A program made the translations under genes and the position numbers. From contig NHZP01000017.1 in the NCBI GenBank assembly GCA_003313425.1, positions 806,001 through 870,000 on the forward strand: a stretch of 64,000 nt of DNA, in the 5' to 3' direction. The notes under the pieces are model-generated. The model made no database searches, was not told where the DNA came from, and saw only the letters and a program-made list of their open reading frames with translations. This document shows positions 42,859-53,812 of the stretch, piece after piece. Every line of letters starts with the position of its first letter. Positions within the stretch are counted from its first letter, which is position 1. This DNA is from Pseudopyrenochaeta lycopersici. Taxonomy: Eukaryota; Ascomycota; Dothideomycetes; Pleosporales; Pseudopyrenochaetaceae.

Positions 42859-44780
42859 ATGGCCGCTCTCGCATCCGCTCGCCAGACTCCCGCCCCCGTC
42901 CAACAATTGACCCCCCCGAGTAGCTCTCACGGCGGAAAAGGGTCTTGGGATTTTGCTGTGCCTGTCAGTAATCCGGTATGTACGCGATCTACACCCCCCT
43001 GTGTCACATGGTTTTCGCCAGCCTCCGCTCTCTTCGCACTACTGCAGCCGTCGAGCAAGCCGCATCGTGGCGCCAAACTAATCGGCCTCACTCAAAATCA
43101 TACCCCTCCTTCGCCTCCAGAGGCACAGCACAGAATTGGCCTTGCTGACTGCGAGTTCAGGGAGAACACTACGACCAAGAGCCCTACATGGCCGAGTACG
43201 TCACTTCCGCACACTCTCCACGTCAGCCCTTCACATCTCAAGCCAACGGCTTCGCAAAACCCGTCCGCTCTACGACTTGGGATTCGCAGGATCAGTATCA
43301 CGAGAACAACCAGCCATATCTCGCCCCAGATCGGGGACATGAACTGCACAAAAAAGCGAGCGGAGATATGGGCGCAAGCACCGGCGAACAAGACAGTGTT
43401 TCAGAGTACTACAAGAGTCACACTAATAATAAAAAGGGCTCGTTGGCTGGTAAGGGAAAGGGCAAAAGAAAGCCCACAAAAGCCGGTGCAGCAGATCCAA
43501 ACTGGACCGCGCTTGAACACGATGAGAATAATTGGATCCACCGTGATAAGCTCAAAGAAATAGAGACCCGAGAACTAGAGGAGGCGGGTTTCAGAGTTGG
43601 ACGCGCCAGCAGGTCAAACAGCCGTTCGCAGAGTGCCACTCGACGGTCACGAGATCGCACCAGCTCCGAAACCACTGAAGCGACGCAGAATGGAGACGAG
43701 CGGTACGAGCCTGGAAAGGCGGTTCCTCCCATACCGGCTGAAGACGAAGAGACGGCAGAGCAATACCAATCGTGGGGTCTCACAAACCAGGATGAGACTG
43801 CCCCAGAATCAAACCCCACTTCACCGCGATTGAACCACGCTGTGAGACCTAGTACTTCCCGTATTCCTCTGCCAAAGACCAGCGGCATACCAGTACCATC
43901 TACTGTCGCAGATCGCGACGCGCCGCTGTCGAGATCTAGAACTGGCAGTGCAAATTGGAACGGGGACGCCATTGCCACCAATGGTACGCGGGTGCGCAGT
44001 GGTAGCATAGCAAGCCAAGCCTTACTGGATGAACCGGAAGACGGGCGCCAGACCACACCCCCTTATAGCCACAATCGCAATACCTCCTCTGGCAGTGCAT
44101 CACCACCGAAGTCTCCCCAAAAATCTCCCAAGAAAGCCAAAACTCCAGCCAAGGCGAATCCCATGTCAGGAGCACGGAAGACTAGCGTTCAGAAAACCCA
44201 GCCAAAGAACCGTACCACTTCGGGTGCCTCGCCACCCAAGCGCCCTGGTACATCTGGTGGCTCTATTTCTCGTCCTGCTACGAGTCATCGGCCCGAGGGC
44301 GAGGCTCCGTGGATTGCGACCATGTATAAACCGGACCCACGATTACCGCCTGACCAGCAAATCATTCCGACACATGCGAAACGAATGCAGCAAGAGAAAT
44401 GGGAGAACGAGGGCAGAGTTGGCTCCATGTACGACAAGGATTTCCGGTTGCTCAACAACAACGAAATGCCGGACAAGCGCCTGTCGCAAATCCAGCCACT
44501 TGACTTCGAGGCTGCACAAGAGAACGAGACATGGCCTCTGCCGAGCACAACTAAGCAACGAACATCCCTGGAGAAGGTTGACACAAACACTGCCAAATCA
44601 CCAACTCTTGAGCAGGGAGGTTATAAGCTGACTCCAAAGATTCCTCAAGGCCCTCGTTCCCCATCGCCGAGGCTGGCGCCTGCAATTGAACCCGCTCAGT
44701 CAAAGCCGACAACTACGCGCGTGCCAGAGCCCAAGCAGGAGGTCGAGGCGAAAAAGGGCTGCTGCTGCATTGTTATGTAG
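42859..44780 (+). CDS. teaR: TeaR-like prenylated cell-end (polarity) receptor
   Basis: Exons 42859-42975 and 43161-44780 encode 578 residues; the intron is 185 nt. The first exon gives MAALASARQTPAPVQQLTPP..HGGKGSWDFAVPVSNP and joins GEHYDQEPYMAEYV. The C-terminus KKGCCCIVM is a CaaX prenylation motif (CIVM) preceded by two further Cys that may be palmitoylated. The conserved C-terminal region PWIATMYKPDPRLPPDQQIIPTHAKRMQQEKWENEGRVGSMYDKDFRLL is what marks it as the TeaR/Mod5 type. In Aspergillus and fission yeast these proteins sit on the apical plasma membrane and anchor the kelch protein TeaA/Tea1 delivered by microtubules, fixing growth direction. The middle is disordered, rich in Ser, Pro and basic residues. 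The assignment rests on this region plus the CaaX box. Confidence 0.82.
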
Positions 44781-45792
44781 CTTTCATCACTTCATATACC
44801 CATTTTCCTTTATTGTTTGACACCAACTACATTCAAACGTTCTCTTTTCTTCTCTACATGGCGTTGCCTGCGGCTCACATGAGGTTGTTCATACTTACAA
44901 CAACGGCTTCAATTCTTCTGTATCATTGGACTGATAGCGTACAGCGATTCATTCTTGTATCCTCCTATAACATTCCCTCACCTCAGGATGCCGCATACTT
45001 GTTTTTTTGCTGCGGTTGGCGTTCATATTTCTAGATGTGCTCTTTTAGCTGGGTCTCTCCCTTATTTACCTCAATAATTTTGAGATCTATGAGCATAAAC
45101 AGGATGGTAGCTGCGCCAGTCCTCAACGTTACTCGTTTTCGAGTGGAATTAGTTTTTTTTTTCAAGTTGGTTATTTTCAGCGAATCTGGAGTGGCAAGGA
45201 GGCAAATGAGATATGGCTGGAGGACACATGGCTACGGCTGGTCCAGAAGCTGCAAGCAAAGATGCTGCATGTGAAGTGGTAGAATGTACAGACAGTTCAT
45301 GATCCTATCAAGCACTTCGGACACTGCCTTTGCTAGCTGATATGGCAAGTGATACTGCACTTGAACTGATGCAAGAGTTTGTAACATATTTGAAGTGCCT
45401 AGTCAATCTTAACATATTTGTAAGCTTAGTCTTAATCAAAATCTGAGTAGGTAGAGCGATGAAGGACAGCCTCAACACAGTGTGTGAATAGTGTTTGGGT
45501 TGATACATACAGCACCAAAAGTTACCACGGATGTATAGCACCATATCCCAGCTTGCCAGACTAGAATGATTGAAACTCATTTTCGAATTCACGCTTCCTC
45601 TCTGCTTATTTGGTTTTATAGTAGTGGATTGCGGACGTAATCGACATCACGTGCAAGCGCGCTAAGCCGTTCTGTGCGCTAGCCTCGCTTCACGACCGCA
45701 CGAATCAATTTCGAGCGAAGGCTCACGAACTTTTACATCCATCATCAACACCGAATCTTCGAGGAAAACCCGACAGATCGAAATCATACATC
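44781..45792. other. Intergenic; promoter of eS12 with CACGTG at 45648-45653
   Basis: Holds the teaR 3' UTR and the promoter of the ribosomal protein gene. A CACGTG E-box lies 140 nt before the eS12 start. No other feature recognised. Confidence 0.5.
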
Positions 45793-46485
45793 ATGGTATG
45801 TCATACCTCACATATAATCAACCCAGTCACGCATTCTCAACAACGAGACTGTTGATGTAGTCCTCAACACTACTACCCCGCCACCTGCACTTCAAAAATG
45901 CCCTACTAACCCACTTCACAGTCGGACGGAGAAGACGATACCAAGTCCCAGGTCAGCGCGGCCGCCGAGGTCGAAGTCTCTGCCGATGCATCCGGTGGTA
46001 AGGGTCAGATGAGCGTCCTTGAGGCCCTCAAGGGTGTCCTCAAGCTCGCTCTCATCCACGACGGTCTTGCCCGCGGTCTGCGCGAGGCCTCCAAGGCCCT
46101 CGACCGTCGCCAGGCACACATGTGCGTCCTCAACGAGGCGTGCGAGGAGGAAGCGTACAAGAAGCTCGTCGTTGCGCTCTGCAGCGAGCACAAGATTCCC
46201 CTCATCAAGGTTCCGGATGGCAAGCAGCTCGGCGAGTGGGCTGGTCTCTGTACGTGCAATCCTTTTTAAAGAGTTGCGTTTTGGTTTTCGAAATACAGTG
46301 GATTTCGAGGCGCAATTCTAAATTGTACTATTCGAGGACGATCACTAACACAGTTAATAGGCCAGATTGACCGTGAAGGCAACCCCCGCAAGGTCGTCAA
46401 CTGCTCCTGCGTTGTCGTCAAGGATTGGGGTGAGGAGTCTCAGGAGCGCAGCATCCTCCTCAACTACTTCCAGACCGAGCAGTAA
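45793..46485 (+). CDS. RPS12: 40S ribosomal protein eS12
   Basis: Exons 45793-45795, 45922-46249 and 46361-46485 encode 151 residues; introns are 126 and 111 nt. The first exon contains the start codon ATG alone and splices to [10 protein letters not shown]; the 126-nt intron has a CTAAC branch point. Family motifs: [67 protein letters not shown] and [18 protein letters not shown]. It is a structural protein of the small subunit beak region. Codon use is strongly C-ending (CTC, GTC, GCC), as expected of a highly expressed gene. Confidence 0.96.
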
Positions 46486-46931
46486 ACGTGCCTCGCGCGT
46501 ACGATGCCCAGTAGCGTTAGCGACTTCCTGAGACGCATCGTCTTCCCTTTGCTGCATCGGTTCGGGTATGGTCGGTTAGGTTCGGCCTCGGGCAGGACAT
46601 GGAGAGAAAGGGCTGGACGGACGCAGATGTAAGATCCTCTCGTGATGGGTCGCATGGATTTAGACAGGCTTCATTGCCATGAAATACAAATGAGGAACGG
46701 CTTTCACATCAATTCAACGCTTGACCACATTATGTAAAACGTGATATAGTTCGAGATAACGGCTTTGACTGAGCCTAGGATCGTATCCCTTGTTCTATTC
46801 ATCTGATGATAAAACTACTCACGTCTATGGTTATAATATTCCTTTTTCTTCACTATCTATGTTAAGAGCTCTTTCTCATACCATGCCCTTCCGTCCATCA
46901 AATTGGACAACTTCATTCCCGTTGCCTGTTA
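46486..46931. other. Short intergenic between convergent genes
   Basis: 446 nt for the 3' UTRs of eS12 and the FSH hydrolase. Nothing else seen. Confidence 0.6.
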
Positions 46932-47918
46932 TCACCGCTCAGCCCGTGTCTCACTATCTATTGCTCGAAGCTGCTCGACCATCCAATCCCGAATCCTCTC
47001 GCTCTCCTCTGCTGGCACCGGATAGTGGTGTCCCATATCCCACTCGACAACCTCACCTCCGTTGCCAACATCGTAATGCCCCTCGATCAAGCCTTTGCCG
47101 GCCCAATGCCACTCATCTTGCTTCCCTTGGATATGGAATGTCGGAATCGTGATCTTGGAATGAAGTAAAGCATTTTGCTCGTCAGCCGAGAGTGCAGACG
47201 AACTCAATGCCTTAGTTACAGACTGTGGGACCAACGGGGGAGGGTATGATCCGCAGACACTCAGTGCGAAGTGAAAATCCAACCAATCTAGATCGGCGCC
47301 TGCGTCTTTTCCGAGCGCCCGCCTCAGCTGGGCGCCTCTGAGCAGCCCAGCAACGACCTTAGTGCCTTGAGAAAACCCAACCAAGCCGATGACTTTGCCG
47401 CCTTCAGATTGCACTTTGCGGACCGTGGAGCGCACCAGTGATTCCACTTCAGGGGCCATGACGGCGGTGGATTCTCCGCGCTTCATGGCCTCGACGGAGA
47501 CTTTTTCGCTGGGAGGCAGCCACCGCTTGAATGGGCCGCAGCCGTCGAAGAAAGGGAGGACGCCTGGGCCTGCTGGGGAGGGAAATGGCGCTGAGAGAAG
47601 GGGTCAGCTTGATGGTAGAAATCTTTACAAGGCTAATCAGAGAGGGCAGGAAGGAAAGGGGGAAAGCATATAAGGCTTTCGGAGAGACAGAATGCGCAAG
47701 GAATAGTAATATCGTAAAGGCGTACCTTCTAGGGACTCGATGTCAAAGTGCGGCTTAATCAACCTCGTCAATCTTGCTAGCTGAACCGTATGTACCGTTG
47801 AATTGCTACCCGATCCATGGAACGCCAGTATTATCGGCTTGACAGGCTCGCCCGATCCGCTTCTTGTCGGGGCCAGACTGGGCGACATGTACGTCGTGTT
47901 AGGCTGCGGAGCCGCCAT
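46932..47918 (-). CDS. FSH-type serine hydrolase (alpha/beta hydrolase)
   Basis: Exons 47726-47918 and 46932-47590 encode 283 residues from the start MAAPQPN at 47918; the intron is 135 nt. Motifs: PIILAFHGSGSN (oxyanion loop), APFPSPAGPGVLPFFDGCGPFKRW, nucleophile Ser138 in GLVGFSQGTKV, then IPTFHIQGKQDEW with the acid, and GHHYP with the catalytic His. This is the pattern of the yeast FSH1 / human OVCA2 family of carboxyl esterases. Natural substrates are not known for most members; some fungal copies work in polyketide clusters, but no such cluster is here. The frame stays open upstream to an ATG at 48131, which would add a basic 71-residue extension. Confidence 0.85.
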
Positions 47919-48712
47919 TACAGAATCTATTCCACTCTCCTGCAAAGGTGCACTTTTCTTGCCGACCGTGCCTGGCTTTAAGGTCTTACTTTTGGTACTG
48001 TAAAAGCAGGCTTGGTGTGACGTATAATTGGGTTCACCGAAATGGACTAGAGAGATATAGCCGCAAAGCGTATCTCGTTTCCAGACTGACTTTGCGTGCT
48101 TTATTGCTCTGAATGTTTGAAACCCAGCCAACTATCTCTTTCTGAGCCTCGGGGAAAACAAAACGCTGCAGCTTTGATCCTGGGGTGGCAGATTGCTTGG
48201 TTCCGATCGATCAGATAAACGCTCGTCTCTCCGAAATATCAGCTGCAGATCTCCGGTTATAGGTCGCTTTGTCGTCACACGCCAAGGGATTCTTTCGTTG
48301 CAAACCTGCTCCAGGTGTACGTTGGAATGCTGCGCACGTTCAGAAAAGGTGCAAGACTCTGGAGTTACTATGACTGTGTGTAGTATTCGAGAGGAACTTG
48401 CGGCTAGGTGGTGTCATACATCGGAGCCCGAAGGGAAAAGTGGCCTTAGTGGGGCTTGTCAGATGGGATCAGCTACTTGAAGGACCACAAAGTCCGACAT
48501 AGTCTTGAAAGTAAATTTAGAGAAAATGTTTTTTAACACTTGTAGACTTGGTATCGGTGTATCTTCAACTGCTGTACTATGATAGACTGTAATCAAAATA
48601 ATTTACTCGCAATGCACGACTCGCTTTAAATTAGAGGCAGACCTATGGTATCGAACCGCTGAAGGAATGCTGATGGAAAAAGGAGTTACAGTTGATCTTG
48701 CGCAATGAAGGC
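47919..48712. other. Intergenic, no separate gene seen
   Basis: 794 nt. The first 213 nt next to the FSH gene are open in its frame and could be an N-terminal extension or 5' leader. The rest has no recognisable feature. Confidence 0.5.
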
Positions 48713-50674
48713 TCATGCTCCAGACATACTCGCCTGTGTCCCTGACCTTGACAACACGCCCGGAACGTCACCTAAGTCTTTACCCTTTTTTGCACTCTTC
48801 GAGGAGCCCCCACTGGCCCTCGAACTCGCTCTCGCCCTACCCGTCATATTCTCTTCTCGCACCAGTCTCAAGATCTCTCTCCCACTCTCAGTCTTCCCCA
48901 TTTTCGCTACAAGGGCAGTATTTTCCTTTTGCAGCTCGCCAATCTGTTCTTTTAACAGCTTGTTCTCTTGTTCGAGGATAACTATTTTCTGTTTATGCTC
49001 GTCTCTTTCTCGTTGCGCTTTTAGAAGCTGATTGTTATCAGCCTCTTTCTGCTGGCGGGCGAGTAGCTTCCTTGTCTCCTTTTCGCGACGTTCTTCAAGT
49101 TTTCGAATTTCCTTCTGAAACTTGTCTTCCTGCTTCTTTCGGTCTTTCTCGTGCTTTTCAGCTGCCTTGTCCATCTCCTTCTGAGTCTTTTGGCTTTCAT
49201 TTTGACGGTTCAGGGCTTGCCTTTGGCGTGCTTGATCAAGCCGCTCTTTCAGTTCTCTCTTCCTTTGCTCAATCCTTTGCATTTCGCGTCCGTGAGGGCT
49301 ATCATCGTAGACTAGAGGAAGGGATTGCTGAGATGTAGATGAGGGTGTGGGGACGGTGTCGTCGATGGGAAAGCCATCGGATGCAGTTGTGAATTGCTCT
49401 GCCGAGGCAAAAGAGTCTACGGATGAGGATGTAGTCGAGGAGCTACTTGATAATGTGCGCTGTAATGGCTCGCCGGGGATGCTCTCTTGGCTATCGAGAT
49501 TCCTGTCTATTGTTCGCTGCGACAGCCGCCGCAAGGCAGGAGAGTGTCTGTCAGCTATACTGGTTCCTATGCCCGCAGTGATTCCGTTAGATTCCGTTAT
49601 TGATAGGGCACGCTCAGTATCGTGCGGCCTCAAATGGTCGTTTATACCGTCTTCACCCGTCACCGTCTCAACTTCTGCCGCTTCGTTCTTCGCGCAAGCC
49701 CAATCAAGGAACTTGACTGCATCCTGCACAATACTGCTGGGTACATTTCGTTCCACCATGAAACGGGGTATGCCGCCTCCAGGGTCACTCCGCGTGACCA
49801 TTATCCACTCCACCGGATTCAATTCCGCCTCATCCTCGCTTCCTTTTTCTGAGGCGGCCAAGGGTATCTCTCGGATCATCTCGATGGACTCGTAAAATCC
49901 CCGGACCATTCCATTGCGAGGTGGCGCATCTGGATGTGTGACTGGTATTGATACAACCATGAAGTGTCGTGGTATCGCGTTGCCAACTTTGGAAGCATCG
50001 GTGAGACATGTGTCGGAAGTGATAAGAAGCGTGATAAACTCTCTCGGTGAGGTTGGGCCTGGGAACTGGGCGGATAGCTGATATACTGTTGAGTGTCAGC
50101 CTTAGAGGTCTCATCCTCCATAGAAAGCATCCGTACCCTCTAATTTCCCTATGCCGTCCACACTAATGTCCTCTAGTCGCTGGTCTCCCCCAATGCCTCT
50201 TATGTTCCCTTCGCCTGGCCCACCTTGTACTTCCAGGCTTTCCGGGAACTCCCGCAGCATTGCGCGCTTCCACTTCGCAAAGCCAAGTCCTTCATGTATA
50301 CTCGTGCGTGCAAACCACGCGCCGTGTCTGTCATGTCCTGCCATCTTGAAGACACTCATGCCCGTTGCGGACTCCTTGTTTGCCAGCTTCACGGGTTTGC
50401 CCCATGACTTCTGTAGCTCCTCATGTTGTCTTGCGGGCGGTGGCCGCCGTACTTCCGATATCGTGAGCTCGGCCGCACTGGCAGCGGGTTCTGGGCTTTC
50501 TCGTGTTCGCTGTGAGGATTCATAGGGCGTGCCATTGGGTGGTGGAGGAACTGAATTTGCGATCAATTCTGCGCTGGAGAGAATGGCCGGGAGGAAGCTT
50601 TCGAGACTGTCGATTGGTATGTCGCTAAAGTCCTTCGGCCTTAGGCACTCTAGCGCACTATGTAGCTCTGACAT
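48713..50674 (-). CDS. DUF3074 (START-like) domain protein with C-terminal coiled coil
   Basis: Exons 50137-50674 and 48713-50085 encode 636 residues; the intron is 51 nt. The DUF3074 domain runs about 95-320: WGKPVKLANKES, GHDRHGAWFARTSIHEGLGFAKWK, then across the intron YQLSAQFPGPTSPREFITLLITSD, GNAIPRHFMVVSIPVTHPD, MVRGFYESIEMIREIP, NPVEWIMVTRSDPGGGIPRFMVERNVP. The domain has the START lipid-binding fold by family description. A Ser-rich linker precedes a long charged coiled coil, about residues 450-585 (REMQRIEQRKRELKERLDQA onward), and a basic Ser/Gly tail. Function is not established; lipid binding at a membrane with self-association through the coil is a guess. Confidence 0.82.
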
Positions 50675-51397
50675 GATGTGATGTTGAGGCGCAGAGGATG
50701 CGGAACTGCAGGGCTCGATGAATGAGGCTGAGCGAGTGTATCTTTTTGGCTAGAATGTGGATCTCTGTTGCTACCCCGTGTTTATGTGATCGTATTCCGT
50801 CGCAGCCGTATCGTAAGCTAGTGTGGTTTGTGACGAGCGATGAAATCACGGTCACAGAGACATGGCAGGCACAGCATGTGCGTATAGAACTAGAGGATGA
50901 GATAAACTATGGAAAACAAGTAAACGGACGAAAGAAGCACTGTCCTGGACTTCAAGGCTGTCGGTGCGCACAGTATTGTTCGCCTTGTGCTCAAGTGCAT
51001 CGTTGATAGCGACGTCATCCCTGCGCAGGGCGGGCTCGTGGGGTCGGCCGCCGGTGCAGCATCGAACCCTGAAACTCAGGCAGCGTATTTACCCTGCGTA
51101 CGTGCCAGTACGGCTGTACCCATCTTCCGTCACCCTAGGCCAAGGTTGGTGCTGCTTGCGAGATTTGTCTACAGCACGATTGTCTCAATATTCAAGATAG
51201 GAAGGAATGCCTCCATATTGATTCGAATCTAGCGAAAGTTCCAAAAAATAACCAAATAAGGAGAAGGGTATCTCGCAATTCTATCTACTCTCCTATAAAC
51301 TGTTGAGGAAAACTTTCGACTGCACGGTTGGTCGATTCATGTTGTTTCGGGGACAATTACCTATACAAGGACATACAGAGCACACATCTATCGACTG
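50675..51397. other. Intergenic, no gene seen
   Basis: 723 nt between the DUF3074 start and the acyltransferase stop. No recognisable feature. Confidence 0.6.
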
Positions 51398-53268
51398 TTA
51401 GCTGCTGTCGTCCCTACTTTTAAGAGCGGCTTTGCTTACCATGCTCAGTCCCAGTATCATGCTACACCAGAACAGGACATTGTTCAACAGTGTTCGCCCC
51501 TTGACCCACTTGCTTCTTTGCACTAACACAATCGGCCCTTGCAGCATCATCGCAAAGAAGCCATAGCCTCTGAACTTCCTCGTGATGCACCCCATTACCA
51601 GCTCATGCGCTAAGGCAGAGACGATAAAAGTAATGGTTGTGGCAAGAGGGCGCGACATGTGGTTCTTAGAAGCAGAGTAGACATGTCGACGGAAGAAATG
51701 ATGAACAGGTTTGTTCCACTCGCGAGAGAACTCGAGCCAGTCGCAGCTGTTCCACCAGTCTGCATAGAACTGGCGGTCCGCAAAACCTGACCGAGGGTTA
51801 GCACGCGCATCACCCGCCGTGTACGATGACTTACGTGTGATTTCTGCAAATGCTCCCAAGATGTACTCGAAGATGACGAGGAAGACCAACAGAAAAGTAA
51901 TCATGAAAGGAAAGAGCAGACGACCAACAGTCTCGCCCATAATCAGGCCAAAATCAACGGAGCTATTCGAGCGGTGCAGGCGTACTGCTGATTCATCTAG
52001 TACCGGCAAAATGAATTCCTCAGCCGTAATCACCATGAGGAAGATGCAGCCGAAGACAGCAAGCGTCTTGTAGAAGACCTCCAGCGGGCGAATTTTGGGA
52101 GTACGGGGATACTCAAGCTCATAGCACAGTGTAGGGCAGAAGATAAAATCAACGTAATTGGAAAGCGTCAGGTTCTCCGGGTATGAGACATGACCAAGGG
52201 GAGATGCGAGCTCGAAGGCTAGATCTTCTCGCAGCTGGCTCAAATAAGCCGCGTTCATATCACCAGACTTAGTCTGGGATGGAGACTGCGGGATCTCGTG
52301 GAGATGGGTCCGAGGCTTTGGATATCGAACTGCCGCTGCTTTGTTGGCCTTGTCGGGTGTATCAAGGTCATTTAGACGACGCAAAGTCTCACTCAAATGG
52401 CCGTTGTAGAAGCTGCTCATATTAGCCATGTGTTGTTGTTTTCTGGTCTCAAGTGTGCAAGCCTACGCATAAGAATGCATCTTCATGAACAATGCAAGGA
52501 GATGTAAGGTAAAGAAGACTTGAGCAGTCCAGCTCCAATCACGAATGAAGGGATACCTTGGCGAAGTTAGTTGCGAGCAAATGAAAGTTGTGATGTGCAT
52601 ACGTCGTCCAGACGGCAAGCCAGATCGCTTGGTATATGCTCTGAATCGCCATACCAAGCGCGCTCCAGCGCAGTACCCCGTTCCCAGTCGAGATGAGCTT
52701 CTGCAAAGGCAGTGATAGTGCCGTGCTAAACACCATGGCACCATCGACCAGCCCAAGCTCCCACACTTTCTCCTTGAACAGCTTCCATTGTCGCATCTGT
52801 AGCGGATATCCAGTTTCTGTCAAGTTCCGGAGCATAGTTGTCAAGACCATTATGGCTAGTCCAATCCAGAACAGGACGAAGAAACCGCGGAAGTCATGGT
52901 AGTCGCTGTCTGGGTCAAAGTGGGAGACGCGATCTATGTATTCTATGGTTGGAAATATGCGCTTCTTGTGCTGGGCTCTGATCTGCCGTCGCGCAGAGGA
53001 CGAAGCATGAACTGAGGGCGGGGCGTCTGGGGGAATGGGCGTTGTCCGGCCGCTGCTGGTGTTAGTTATGCTCATTGATAGAGGGCGAATACTGGAATTA
53101 CCTTGACACGCCAGAACCCGGCTCTTTGAGGGTTCCATCCTTATTGAAAGCATCCTCGTTTAGCTGTGGTTTCAACAGATCGATTCTAGTCGGTTTGCGC
53201 GGGCGCGGCGAATGGTACTCGGGGTGCCCATTGTGGGCTTTCGCATCGATTGACGTTGACTGCGCCAT
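51398..53268 (-). CDS. ARE2: Sterol O-acyltransferase (ACAT/ARE2, MBOAT family)
   Basis: Exons 53102-53268, 52603-53052, 52467-52556, 51835-52412 and 51398-51786 encode 557 residues; introns are 49, 46, 54 and 48 nt. Visible: a hydrophilic N-terminus; many hydrophobic segments (GFFVLFWIGLAIMVLTTML; FPFMITFLLVFLVIFEYILG); MKMHSYAFYNGHLS; VDFIFCPTLCYELEYPRTPKIR; the ACAT signature FYADWWN at 435-441; WNKPVHHFFRRHVY; and catalytic His489 in SALAHELVM. The enzyme esterifies ergosterol with acyl-CoA in the ER for lipid-droplet storage. Intron 1 ends in CAGCAG, a tandem acceptor that would add or drop one Ser. The third exon is recognised because YPFIRDWSWTAQVFFTLHLL matches the family, which places the preceding intron before it. 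Confidence 0.92.
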
Positions 53269-53812
53269 TATGAAGAGCGCATGTGCATGCTGAAGCTGTA
53301 GGATATATAGGCAACGCGGATATGACGGAAGCAGTCGGGCAAATTGAAGATCAGTGCCTTGCCTGGGCGACTAGTTGCCGTCAGGTGTGGGAGACAGTGC
53401 TGAGAGAGGGATCAGGGCAGTGGACCGGGATTCGGAAGAGTGGGCAGTCACGCAAAGGGAGGAATCATATTCGACCGTGGACATGAAATACAGGCGCAGA
53501 CTCCCGCGGCCATGCTGGCCCAAACAAGGTGGATGGCGCGCACGCAGTGCCCGTTACATCAGCGGCAACACGAGTCAGGCGTGGGAGCAGGGAAGGTGCG
53601 TCCGACGCACCCTGGAACAACGACGGCCCGCTCTCGGTGTAAGCCATGTGCTACCTCCTCGACTATCAGCCAGCCATATTGACAAATTGCCAAAGCGCCC
53701 TCCGCTCGAACACTTCCACCGACGGACGAAAGAAGTCACCCGCTGTCGTCTTCAGCCATCTTTCGACTGACCGCCCAACCGCTACTCGGGTGGGGTCCCA
53801 GAGGCCACCACA
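53269..53812. promoter_or_regulatory. Divergent promoter, sterol acyltransferase / gamma-adaptin
   Basis: 544 nt between divergent starts. Open frames at 53375-53770 (plus) and 53465-53647 (minus) overlap and have no motif. No element recognised. Confidence 0.45.

Noticed and set aside
48600..48670. Possible tRNA T-loop (ggttcgata on the minus strand)
   Set aside because: The bases around it do not form a 5-bp T stem or an acceptor stem.
52539..53153. Acyltransferase N-terminus MLSIRMEPSKSRV and an exon end at LLATNFAK
   Set aside because: Both come from reading into introns; the spliced forms KEPGSGVS-SGRTTP and WTT-YPFIRDW match the family.
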